Source: Oscillospiraceae bacterium
Lineage (GTDB): Bacteria; Bacillota; Clostridia; Oscillospirales; Ruminococcaceae
Reading direction: 5' to 3'
DNA length: 41,098 nt
Assembly: GCA_017408395.1 (NCBI GenBank)
Contig: JAFQUQ010000035.1
Span: 1-41,098, forward strand
Below are positions 25,714 to 33,231 of this stretch, in pieces (within the stretch, counting starts at the first letter, position 1; each line of letters opens with the position of its first letter). The notes beneath the pieces were generated by a model. The model had not been told where the DNA came from. It worked only from the letters and a program-made list of their open reading frames with translations, and searched no databases. Position numbers and translations under genes: made by a program.

Positions 25714-26193
25714 ATGGATACTATTTTAAAGCTTCTCAAGCAGAACGCCAGACTTTCCTGCAAGGAACTCGCCGCCATGACAGGCATGACCGAGGCGGAG
25801 GTTGAAGCAAAAATCAGAGAATACGAACAGAACGGCGTCATCAAGGGTTATTCAGCCATTCTTAATGAGGACCTTGCCGACAAGGACAGGGTGACTGCCT
25901 TCATCGAGCTTAAGGTTACGCCCAAGGCGGACTGCGGCTTTGACGATATTGCAAAGACAATTATGATGTACGACGAGGTTGAAAGCCTTACCCTTATGTC
26001 AGGCGCATTTGACCTTGCTGTTACAATAAGCGGCACAAACTACAAGGAAATCGCACTTTTTGTTGCTCAGAGACTTTCCACCATAGATGGTATTGTTTCT
26101 ACTTCTACCCACTTCTTCCTTAAGCGCTTCAAGGAAAAGGGTATCTTTATCGACAACGAGGAGTCGGACGAAAGGAGTTTAGTTTCCCCATGA
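25714..26193 (+). CDS. Lrp/AsnC family transcriptional regulator
   Basis: 159 residues from ATG at 25714 (AAGGATGGG upstream). A longer frame from 25612 covers the promoter and is rejected. The N-terminal helix-turn-helix (MDTILKLLKQNARLSCKELA, EVEAKIREYEQNGVIKGYSA) is followed by the ligand-binding RAM domain (about 65-145; IELKVTPKADCGF, LMSGAFDLAVTISG). Its stop overlaps the aminotransferase start (ATGA), so it likely senses an amino acid related to that enzyme. Confidence 0.92.
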   Translation: MDTILKLLKQNARLSCKELAAMTGMTEAEVEAKIREYEQNGVIKGYSAILNEDLADKDRVTAFIELKVTPKADCGFDDIAKTIMMYDEVESLTLMSGAFDLAVTISGTNYKEIALFVAQRLSTIDGIVSTSTHFFLKRFKEKGIFIDNEESDERSLVSP

Positions 26194-27362
26194 TAGATTA
26201 CGATAAAATTCTTTCGGATAAGTGCAAAAGCATGAAGCCGTCGGGGATAAGAAAATTTTTTGATATAGCAGCTACAATGGATGACGTTATCTCTCTCGGT
26301 GTTGGCGAGCCTGACTTCCAGACCCCTTGGGCTATCCGCCGTACCGCAATAAAGACTCTTGAAAAGGGTAAAACTGTTTACACCGCAAACGCAGGTCTTA
26401 TCGAGCTTCGCCGTTCAATCTGCAAATACCTCAAAAGACGCTGTAATCTTGAATATACCCCTGAAAAGGATATAATCATTACGGTAGGCGGCTCAGAAGC
26501 TATCGACCTCGCTATAAGAGCCCTTGTCAACCCCGGTGATGAGGTTCTCGTTGTTGAGCCAAGCTTCGTCTGCTACAAGCCTATTATCGAACTTATGCAC
26601 GGCATCCCCGTCATTATCGAAACAAAGATAGACAACAACTTCAAGCTTACCGCTGAGGCTCTCAAAGCTAAAATCACCGACAAGACAAAGCTTCTTATAC
26701 TGCCCTTCCCGAACAACCCTACGGGTGCTGTAATGACCCGTGACGAGCTGGAGGAAATCGCCGCTGTTTTAAGAGGTACCGACTTTATGATCCTCTCGGA
26801 CGAAATCTACTCCGAGCTGACTTACTGCGGAAAACACACTTCAATCGCTCAGCTTGAAGGTATGAAGGAGCGTACTCTTGTTGTAAACGGCTTCTCCAAG
26901 GCTTACGCAATGACAGGCTGGCGTCTGGGCTATATTGCGGGTCCCGAGCCTATCGTAAAGCAGATGCTTAAAATTCACCAGTTCGCAATTATGAGCTCCC
27001 CTACCGTTTCACAGTATGCCGCAATTGAAGCTATGGAAAACTGCGACAAGGAAGTGGAAAAGATGGTGAATGAGTACAACATCCGCCGCCGCTGGCTTGT
27101 AAACGCATTTAACGAAATTGGTCTGGAATGCTTTGAGCCGATGGGTGCTTTCTACGTTTTCCCAAGCATAAAATCAACAGGTATGACCAGTCAGCAGTTC
27201 TGTGAAGACCTGCTTATGAAGCATAAGGTTGCGGTAGTACCGGGTGACGCTTTCGGCGACTGCGGCGAAGGGCACATCAGAGTTTCCTACGCTTACTCAT
27301 TAAAGCACCTTATGACGGCTGTTGAAAGAATCAAGGACTACCTTGACGAATTAAAAAAATAA
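26190..27362 (+). CDS. PLP-dependent class I/II aminotransferase
   Basis: 390 residues. Fold type I motifs are PNNPTGA at 174-180, SDEIYSEL at about 203-210 and the PLP lysine K237 in GFSKAYAMTGWRLGY; the substrate-carboxylate arginine lies in GHIRVSYAYS near the C-terminus. The closest named groups are aspartate/aromatic aminotransferases (AspC/PatA-like); the exact amino donor is not readable. AAAGGAG at 26171-26177 is 12 nt before the ATG. Lrp-AsnC plus aminotransferase is a recurrent gene pair. Confidence 0.9.
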   Translation: MIDYDKILSDKCKSMKPSGIRKFFDIAATMDDVISLGVGEPDFQTPWAIRRTAIKTLEKGKTVYTANAGLIELRRSICKYLKRRCNLEYTPEKDIIITVGGSEAIDLAIRALVNPGDEVLVVEPSFVCYKPIIELMHGIPVIIETKIDNNFKLTAEALKAKITDKTKLLILPFPNNPTGAVMTRDELEEIAAVLRGTDFMILSDEIYSELTYCGKHTSIAQLEGMKERTLVVNGFSKAYAMTGWRLGYIAGPEPIVKQMLKIHQFAIMSSPTVSQYAAIEAMENCDKEVEKMVNEYNIRRRWLVNAFNEIGLECFEPMGAFYVFPSIKSTGMTSQQFCEDLLMKHKVAVVPGDAFGDCGEGHIRVSYAYSLKHLMTAVERIKDYLDELKK

Positions 27363-27376
27363 CGGAGGATACCGCT

Positions 27377-28243
27377 TTGACTGATAAAATCACGGTTAAA
27401 GCCCCTGCCAAAATCAATCTTACTCTGCATATCACAGGTAAACGTCCTGACGGCTACCATACGCTGAAAAGCGTTATGCAGAGTATTTCTTTATACGATA
27501 ATGTAACCGTAGGTCTGAACGGAAAAGCAGGTTCAATTGAAATTTCCTGCACCGAGCCTTCCATCCCCTGCGACAGCAGAAATATCGTATACAAGGCGAC
27601 AGAGGCTTTTTACGCTGAAACAGGACTTCCCAACAACGGAATAAACATTCACATAGAAAAAAATATACCCTCCGAAGCAGGTCTGGGAGGAGGAAGTGCA
27701 GACGGTGCGGCTGTTTTTTACGCTCTGAACATTATTCACGGCAAGCCTCTTTCAGAGGACGAACTTTGCAAAATTTCAGCCCGTGTCGGTGCAGACATTC
27801 CCTTCTGCATAAAGGGCGGAACGGTGCTTTGCGAAGGTATCGGTGAAATAATGACTCCCCTTAAACCGCTTCCTGATTGTTACATTGTCATCGGCAAGGG
27901 CACGGAGGGCATTTCAACCAAGGAAGCCTACGCTGAAATCGACCGCCGTGCTGAAAGTCTGAACTGCGATTTTGATGTTTCGATTTTCGATTACGGCATA
28001 GAAAAAATCGCTTCACACTGCTCAAATGCCTTTGAAAAGGTGTCCCCCCTTGACGAAGTACGCCGCATAAAGGGTCTTATGATAGGCAGCGGTGCTCTTT
28101 GCTCCGTAATGAGCGGCAGCGGCTCTGCCGTTTACGGTATTTTCAGGGACAGGGAAACCGCAGAGGAAATCTGCACCATTCTCTCCGAGGACGGTTACTT
28201 TTCAGCCTTATGCACTCCCGAAAGAACGGGCGTTACAGTTTAA
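27377..28243 (+). CDS. ispE: 4-diphosphocytidyl-2-C-methyl-D-erythritol kinase
   Basis: 288 residues, normal length. It opens VKAPAKINLTLHITGKRPDGYH, typical of IspE, and has the GHMP-kinase ATP loop PSEAGLGGGSADGA at 98-111 and GADIPFCIKGG; the C-terminal GSGSAVYGIF motif is also present. It phosphorylates CDP-ME in the non-mevalonate (MEP) isoprenoid pathway. It starts with TTG at 27377 behind CGGAGGAT, 14 nt after the aminotransferase stop, so it is probably the third gene of that operon. Confidence 0.96.
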   Translation: MTDKITVKAPAKINLTLHITGKRPDGYHTLKSVMQSISLYDNVTVGLNGKAGSIEISCTEPSIPCDSRNIVYKATEAFYAETGLPNNGINIHIEKNIPSEAGLGGGSADGAAVFYALNIIHGKPLSEDELCKISARVGADIPFCIKGGTVLCEGIGEIMTPLKPLPDCYIVIGKGTEGISTKEAYAEIDRRAESLNCDFDVSIFDYGIEKIASHCSNAFEKVSPLDEVRRIKGLMIGSGALCSVMSGSGSAVYGIFRDRETAEEICTILSEDGYFSALCTPERTGVTV

Positions 28244-28244
28244 T

Positions 28245-28290
28245 AAAAAACAAGGATTGCTGTATTTTATTTTTACAGCAATCCTTTTAA
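28245..28290. terminator. Bidirectional terminator between ispE and the GGDEF gene
   Basis: 13-bp stem AAGGATTGCTGTA/TACAGCAATCCTT with A-rich left and T-rich right flanks. It overlaps the stop codon of the convergent diguanylate cyclase gene. Confidence 0.85.
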
Positions 28291-29336
28291 TTTTCAGATA
28301 TAACACAGTTTTTACCGCTTGTTTTCCCACGATAAAGCCTTTCGTCCGCAATGGTGATGGTGTGCTCCAGAGTTTTACCCTCGGAAAAATCCGCAACACC
28401 TACCGTAATCGTGCAATGAATGGTCCTTTCCTCAAAAATAAGCTCGCTTCGCTCGATTTTCTTTCTGATACGCTCTGCAATAAGCGCCGCAGACGAAACC
28501 TCGGAATTGTTTATGAGAATAAGTATCTCCTCACCGCCCCAGCGGCTTACCTTATCCTTGTCACGCAGACAGCTGTTTATGGAGGACGCAACCTCTTTAA
28601 GCACAATATCGCCGCAGTCGTGACCGTAGGTGTCGTTAATCTTTTTAAAGTCGTCAATATCGCACATAATTACTGAGAAATTCTCCTTTGAGCCTATCGC
28701 CCTGCTGAACTCCGCAGACATACTTCTTCTGTTAAGCAGACCCGTCAGTGCGTCAATGCTTGCCATTCTGTTTAGAGTTTCATTTTTAAGTATCATACTG
28801 ATATGTGACGAACGTATCTCCAGCATAAACATTACCGAGAAAAGCGTCAGCATAATAAATGTGCAGAGGGAATTGAAAACGTAGAGCGCCGTGCTGACAG
28901 AACTGTCTATTGCAAAGAACGGCTCGTTGAAATGTGCGTAGATACGGCAGAAAACGAATGCCGCCGCCTGATAGATACCTATCATATAGGTCCGCTTTAT
29001 TTCAAGGGTCTTTTCCATATTGAACTGCATATAAAGTGTTACGGGAACAAAGGCGATTATGTACATCGCAAAGCCACACTCCCACCCTACATTTACCGAT
29101 GCAAGGATGGTATGCGCCGTAATTTCAATGCAGGTGTAAAAGAACGCAGGCTCGTATTTTTCCTTCTTCAGACCGTGGCTGCAGACGACATATCCGACAA
29201 CGCTGAAAATATTGAACGCCGCCATTCCGTAAACCTTAAGCAGGATAAACGCTACGCAAAGCAAGGCATGAACTATAATACATCCAAGGCACACAAAGGT
29301 ATATTTAAGCTTGTGGTCAACCTCACCCTTACCCAT
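28287..29336 (-). CDS. Membrane diguanylate cyclase (GGDEF domain)
   Basis: 349 residues. About five or six membrane helices span residues 10-172, then a short linker and a GGDEF domain (about 188-349). It has DALTGLLNRR at 195-204, MCDIDDFKKINDTYGHD, the inhibitory I-site RDKD at 258-261, and an active-site GGEEI at 267-271 (a tolerated variant of GG[DE]EF). It should make c-di-GMP with product inhibition. The annotated ATG has no good ribosome site; GGGGAGG lies about 40 nt upstream, and the frame stays open back to a TGA with ATT/ATC codons in between, so the true start is uncertain. Confidence 0.9.
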   Translation of the reverse strand: MGKGEVDHKLKYTFVCLGCIIVHALLCVAFILLKVYGMAAFNIFSVVGYVVCSHGLKKEKYEPAFFYTCIEITAHTILASVNVGWECGFAMYIIAFVPVTLYMQFNMEKTLEIKRTYMIGIYQAAAFVFCRIYAHFNEPFFAIDSSVSTALYVFNSLCTFIMLTLFSVMFMLEIRSSHISMILKNETLNRMASIDALTGLLNRRSMSAEFSRAIGSKENFSVIMCDIDDFKKINDTYGHDCGDIVLKEVASSINSCLRDKDKVSRWGGEEILILINNSEVSSAALIAERIRKKIERSELIFEERTIHCTITVGVADFSEGKTLEHTITIADERLYRGKTSGKNCVISEN

Positions 29337-29517
29337 AAAAACGCTGATAAGCTCTTTAATGGTATTGATATTTCATGCCTCCCCTCATAAAAAGATACAT
29401 TTTATTTTAACACGAAATACAATAAAAAGAAACAATATCAGCGAAGATTTTTACCATAAATTAAAAATTCATAGGTATCTACAAAAAAATCACTTCATTT
29501 TTATAGACATTCACAAC

Positions 29518-29931
29518 CTATTTTCTGTTCTCCGAACCCGACGCTATAATTTCCCAGAAGCAATGAGCAAGGATATTTTCGCAGGAGTAGTCTTTCATCG
29601 TTTTTTCGTCAACATCGCATTCGATGAAATCCATATGGCTTGTTGCTGCAATTGAGCGTGAAATCTTCTTTCCGTTTTTCATTTCATACACGCTCACGTC
29701 AAAATCCACGTCGGGGTTGCTCTGACTGAAGCTTTTAAGCTCATCTCCGTGCATATTGTAGGCTGTGATATAAACATACAATTTTCTTTCGGGATTTTCC
29801 TCAGGCTCCATTATCGACAGCCAGTTATACAAGCTGTGACATTCACGCTTTCGATCGTCACCATAATGATTTACAAACGCATTCTCTATCTCTTTATAAG
29901 AATATTTTTTTAACATTTCCCATATTTTCAT
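29518..29931 (-). CDS. Hypothetical soluble protein
   Basis: 137 residues, no signal peptide or membrane helix. It opens MKIWEMLKKYSYKEIENAFV, contains acidic patches (PDVDFDVSVYEM) and a Cys/His-containing C-terminal helix (CENILAHCFWEII). I do not recognise the family with confidence; the middle part resembles small uncharacterised clostridial DUF proteins. AAAGGACGG precedes the ATG, and a TTGACA-17-CACAAT promoter lies further upstream. It appears to be a single-gene unit. The 181-nt A/T-rich gap to the GGDEF gene shows no clear terminator. Confidence 0.75.
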   Translation of the reverse strand: MKIWEMLKKYSYKEIENAFVNHYGDDRKRECHSLYNWLSIMEPEENPERKLYVYITAYNMHGDELKSFSQSNPDVDFDVSVYEMKNGKKISRSIAATSHMDFIECDVDEKTMKDYSCENILAHCFWEIIASGSENRK

Positions 29932-29965
29932 TCCGCAAGCCGTCCTTTCCTGTTACGCTGTATTA

Positions 29966-29994
29966 ATTGTGCCACATACAGGTCTGTTTGTCAA
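29966..29994 (-). promoter_or_regulatory. Promoter of the 137-residue hypothetical gene
   Basis: Minus strand TTGACA (complement of 29989-29994), 17-nt spacer, CACAAT (complement of 29966-29971). Confidence 0.65.
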
Positions 29995-30004
29995 GTGCAT
30001 ATAA

Positions 30005-30047
30005 ACAAAGAACCTCACAGAAACAAATTCTGTGAGGTTATCTTTGT
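30005..30047. terminator. Second hairpin downstream of the tRNA-Ser genes
   Basis: Stem AACCTCACAGAA/TTCTGTGAGGTT, extended by ACAAAG/CTTTGT. On the minus strand it is followed by a T-rich tail, so it can back up the terminator at 30055-30112. Confidence 0.7.
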
Positions 30048-30054
30048 TATTCAA

Positions 30055-30112
30055 CAAAAAAATCCAAAAACAGTATATCGCTTGATAAGTACGATAATTT
30101 GTTTTTGGATTT
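30055..30112 (-). terminator. Terminator of the tRNA-Ser transcript
   Basis: Minus strand: AAATCCAAAAACA and TGTTTTTGGATTT arms (30100-30112 and 30060-30072) around a 27-nt loop, then a T-run at 30060-30055. It starts 4 nt after the CCA end of tRNA-Ser(GCU). Confidence 0.75.
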
Positions 30113-30115
30113 AGT

Positions 30116-30205
30116 TGGCGCGGAACAAGGGATTTGAACCCTCGCGCCGGTTACCCGACCTACTCCCTTAGCAGGGGAGCCCCTTAACCACTTGGGTAAT
30201 TCCGC
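30116..30205 (-). tRNA. tRNA-Ser (anticodon GCU)
   Basis: 90 nt including an encoded CCA end. Acceptor arms are GCGGAAT and GTTCCGC; anticodon stem CTCCC/GGGAG around loop CTGCTAA gives anticodon GCU; a long variable arm marks a class II tRNA; the T-loop is GGTTCAAATCC. It reads AGU/AGC. Confidence 0.95.
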
Positions 30206-30228
30206 AGGTTAATTATATAAAATATAAT

Positions 30229-30317
<89 letters not shown>

Positions 30318-30352
30318 ATATATATTAAGCCGCTGTTTCCAACGACTTAATT

Positions 30353-30381
30353 ATTATATCACGTTAATTACGCTTTGTCAA
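30353..30381 (-). promoter_or_regulatory. Strong sigma-A promoter of the tRNA-Ser pair
   Basis: Minus strand TTGACA (complement of 30376-30381), 17-nt spacer, TATAAT (complement of 30353-30358): a perfect consensus promoter, as expected for stable RNA. Confidence 0.9.
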
Positions 30382-30405
30382 GCCTTTTTGTAAAAATTAT
30401 TCCTT

Positions 30406-30443
30406 TTTATCAAAATCAAAGGCAGAGGTTGCCCCCTGCCTTT
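30406..30443 (-). terminator. Terminator of the dynamin operon
   Basis: Minus strand stem AAAGGCAG..GG / CC..CTGCCTTT (30443-30418) followed by a T-rich GATTTTGAT tail, 5 nt after the stop of the second dynamin gene. Confidence 0.8.
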
Positions 30444-30447
30444 ATCA

Positions 30448-32205
30448 TCAACCGTACTTTTTAAGGATCTTCATTGCGTCATCCAGTACCGTTACTGCAT
30501 TTCCGAGATGCTGCTTCATTGCTTCGCTGTTTGCATACTCAGCCATTTCCTGCGCCTGATTAAGCACGTCACGGCTTGTATCAACCTGCATCTGATAAAT
30601 GCTGTCAAGAGTCTGGATTGCATTTTCTTCCATAACCTTATACGCCTTCTTGAGGTCCTTGACGGTATTGTTTCTGATGTCGTCGTAATTTTCAAGAACC
30701 GTGTCGATAATATCGGTTGTACGCTTACGCTTGAGGATTTTCTTGAATGAAGACATAGCTTCTGACGGGAAGCTGTCGCCCTCGCCTGCGCCTGCCGCAT
30801 TCATTACCGACTGTGTTACAAGCATATTAAGGCTGTCGAAAGCGTTCTCGTCAGTACCCGCAGCAGCAGCAGCGTCATCTGCAAGTGCCGAGATACCAAG
30901 CTTATGAGAAAGCTCCTTACCCATTTTGATTATCATTTCATCAAGAGCTTCGGCGTGAATGTCAAGACACTTCTTATACGCCATACCAACCTTATCCACA
31001 AGATACGGATAGAAATATTTTTCTATATCCTCAGGGGAAGCGGTATTTCTTGACTCGTAAATGTCCTCACGGAGCTTTGAGAAGAAGCCGTACATCCACT
31101 GTTCAGCCTGCTGCTGCATTTCAACAACGCTTAAAAGTATCTTGGGACGCTGACGCTCCAGCGCATCCGCTACTGTTTCACACTCGCTGTTTACCTGCTC
31201 AGAAAGGTCCTGAAGCTTTTTCTTGTCCATTGCGATCATATCGTAGATCATATGAATTCTCGCAGCTGTATCATTAAGCATCAAATTAAGCATTGTAAGT
31301 ACACGCTGTGTTCTGATAAGGTCCTTCTGAAGAATGATCTCTCTCTTAAGGGACATCTCAAATTTAAGGAACTCGTTTTCGTAATATTCCTGGAAGCCCT
31401 TGATGTCGGGACGGTTCAGACCGATTTTACGTCTGTATTCGTCGATGCCGCTTACGCCGTAAACAAACGCCTGAGGGCATATCATTTCACAGCGCTCGCT
31501 TACACGGTTAAGTATCTTTTCAACGTCCTCCTCGGAATTCATAGCGTCTATCATATTTACAAGCACGTAAAGCTTGCTGAAGCTCATAGGTCTGATATGG
31601 CTTGCAAGGAACAGCTGCTCCGATTCGGAGAAGGGCGAAAGTGCAGACGCAACATAAATAATAGCGTCAGCGTTTACAAGATAATCCTGAACCTGTTTAT
31701 CAAGACAGTCAAGGTCGCTAAGACCAGGAGTGTCAACGATACGGATTTCTTTAAGAAGCTCCGCATTGTCCTTTATGTCAATATAATCCAGCGAATCAGG
31801 GAAAGCACGCATAAGCTTTTCAAGCTTTTCACGCACAAGGTCATCGGCTGTAAGAGTAATTCTCTGACCGTTTTTGAGCACCGCCTCAGCCAGCGGATTT
31901 TCACCGTAGCTGATTGAGTTTATGGTAAATGTTTCAGGTGCCACGTTTACGGGAGCAATGGATTTGCCGAGAATTGCGTTGATTATCGTACTCTTGCCGC
32001 GTTTGAAGTCACCCAGCACAACAAGTGAAAACGGCTCGGTACGGCGTTTCATAATGGCTTTGTCCCATTCCTTGAGGTGGTCGATGAATTCTTCGCCAAG
32101 GATACGGCATACTGCGCTGTTTGCCAGGAGCGCTCTCATTGAAGTCTGTATATACTCAATATCAGGCTCGGCAGCAGCGTAATTAAGGCTAACATCTTCC
32201 ATCAT
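30448..32205 (-). CDS. Dynamin-like GTPase, soluble paralogue (third gene of the dynamin operon)
   Basis: 585 residues. GTPase motifs: P-loop GDFKRGKST at 65-73, DTPGLSD at 158-164 and VNMIDAM, all in the bacterial dynamin-like order. It then has long helical, coiled-coil regions (about 285-585) as in dynamin stalks. Unlike its upstream paralogue it shows no hydrophobic paddle. GGAGGTG precedes the ATG, whose A is the last base of the previous gene's TGA stop (TGATG), so expression is coupled to the M48-like protein. It probably works with the other dynamin in membrane remodelling or defence; that is inference from paired bacterial dynamins such as the Leo and DynA/B systems. Confidence 0.92.
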   Translation of the reverse strand: MMEDVSLNYAAAEPDIEYIQTSMRALLANSAVCRILGEEFIDHLKEWDKAIMKRRTEPFSLVVLGDFKRGKSTIINAILGKSIAPVNVAPETFTINSISYGENPLAEAVLKNGQRITLTADDLVREKLEKLMRAFPDSLDYIDIKDNAELLKEIRIVDTPGLSDLDCLDKQVQDYLVNADAIIYVASALSPFSESEQLFLASHIRPMSFSKLYVLVNMIDAMNSEEDVEKILNRVSERCEMICPQAFVYGVSGIDEYRRKIGLNRPDIKGFQEYYENEFLKFEMSLKREIILQKDLIRTQRVLTMLNLMLNDTAARIHMIYDMIAMDKKKLQDLSEQVNSECETVADALERQRPKILLSVVEMQQQAEQWMYGFFSKLREDIYESRNTASPEDIEKYFYPYLVDKVGMAYKKCLDIHAEALDEMIIKMGKELSHKLGISALADDAAAAAGTDENAFDSLNMLVTQSVMNAAGAGEGDSFPSEAMSSFKKILKRKRTTDIIDTVLENYDDIRNNTVKDLKKAYKVMEENAIQTLDSIYQMQVDTSRDVLNQAQEMAEYANSEAMKQHLGNAVTVLDDAMKILKKYG

Positions 32206-33197
32206 CAGACACCTCCCTTTTTGTTGCTGTCAGCGCCTACGATGATCTCGCATCGTACTTCAAGCGCCTGCTTTGTAACTGTGTGAACGTCAACCTTGTC
32301 GATGTCGGTTCTCCAGTTGAAAAGCACTTCACAATTAAGGAATTCCATACCTGCGAAAACTCTCTTTTCAAGCTTGCTCCAGGATGAATCAAGGTTAATG
32401 CTTCTTGCAGGGGTAACGTGAAGAGTTTCAAACATCTTTGCTACCCTTTCGCTGTCGTATCCGCAGCCTGTACGGCTGTAAATATCGTTGAGCCCCTTAC
32501 TGTGTACGCTTGCCATAATTTCAGCGTAATTCTTCGGATTATCGCAGCAGATGATACCTGCTCTGTCGGCTGTTACGTCTGAAAGGGTTATCCAGTCAAA
32601 CATTGCCGCTGACATTTTACCTGCCGATTCATCGGCAACGGGGTTGATAATGTCATTATCCATAACAAGTCCGAAGCTTGGAGCCGCCATATAGTAAATA
32701 CAGTGGTTGTTCTGGATATGACCGCACTCACGGCCTATAAGGAAGCGTAATTCTTCCTTTGTGCAGGCTTCACAGAGCGCTGTTGTAAGCACTACCGCAG
32801 GGTCGGTATTTTCTGCGGAAAGTGTGTAAATTTCAAGCTTTGCCGAGTTTCTTACGAAAACCGCAGGCATATTTATTTTAAGACGCTCGGAGCAGTCCTT
32901 TGCAGCCTTATAAACATCGGGGTACTGTGTAGCACCTGCCTGGCTTGCGGTCTGGAAGACACGCTTGAACTTATTTGGAATCTCGTTTGTGACAAGATTT
33001 TTATAGATTTTATTCCAGCCCGAATGGGTGTTGAATTTCTGACGAAGTGAGAAATCCGCATCAAATGCATAGTCTATTCTGCCGCCGATAATGTGATCCT
33101 TGAAGGTTCTTGTTCGTGCGGAGAGGTATGCGGCAAAGCCCGTATCAATTTCGAGCAGCGGATTTTGTCCTGCGTATGAATCAAGTACGCTGTTCAT
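32205..33197 (-). CDS. M48-metallopeptidase-like protein with altered zinc site
   Basis: 330 residues, GGAGG before the ATG, no signal peptide and no clear membrane helix. The middle resembles the M48 core: EELRFLIGRECGHIQNNH at about 148-165 stands where M48 enzymes have [IV]-G-H-E-x-x-H, and LSDVTADRAGI at about 205-215 stands where they have the E-x-x-A-D-R-x-G ligand motif. Here the first histidine is R156 (RECGH) and the third ligand is D207 instead of Glu. Two of three expected ligands thus differ, so it may be a pseudoprotease with a scaffold or sensor role. It is encoded between two dynamins, 34 nt after the first and overlapping the second. An M48 fold is inferred from motifs only. 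Confidence 0.75.
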   Translation of the reverse strand: MNSVLDSYAGQNPLLEIDTGFAAYLSARTRTFKDHIIGGRIDYAFDADFSLRQKFNTHSGWNKIYKNLVTNEIPNKFKRVFQTASQAGATQYPDVYKAAKDCSERLKINMPAVFVRNSAKLEIYTLSAENTDPAVVLTTALCEACTKEELRFLIGRECGHIQNNHCIYYMAAPSFGLVMDNDIINPVADESAGKMSAAMFDWITLSDVTADRAGIICCDNPKNYAEIMASVHSKGLNDIYSRTGCGYDSERVAKMFETLHVTPARSINLDSSWSKLEKRVFAGMEFLNCEVLFNWRTDIDKVDVHTVTKQALEVRCEIIVGADSNKKGGV

Positions 33198-33231
33198 ATG
33201 TTACTACCTCCTTAAACATTATGCAGACCGC

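Noticed and set aside
31252-31917. Long plus-strand open frame opposite the soluble dynamin gene
   Set aside because: It lies fully inside a well-supported gene on the other strand and has no ribosome site or family-like sequence. The same applies to open frames opposite the ATPase genes (14511-15167, 16216-16872) and opposite the first dynamin (33502-34140).
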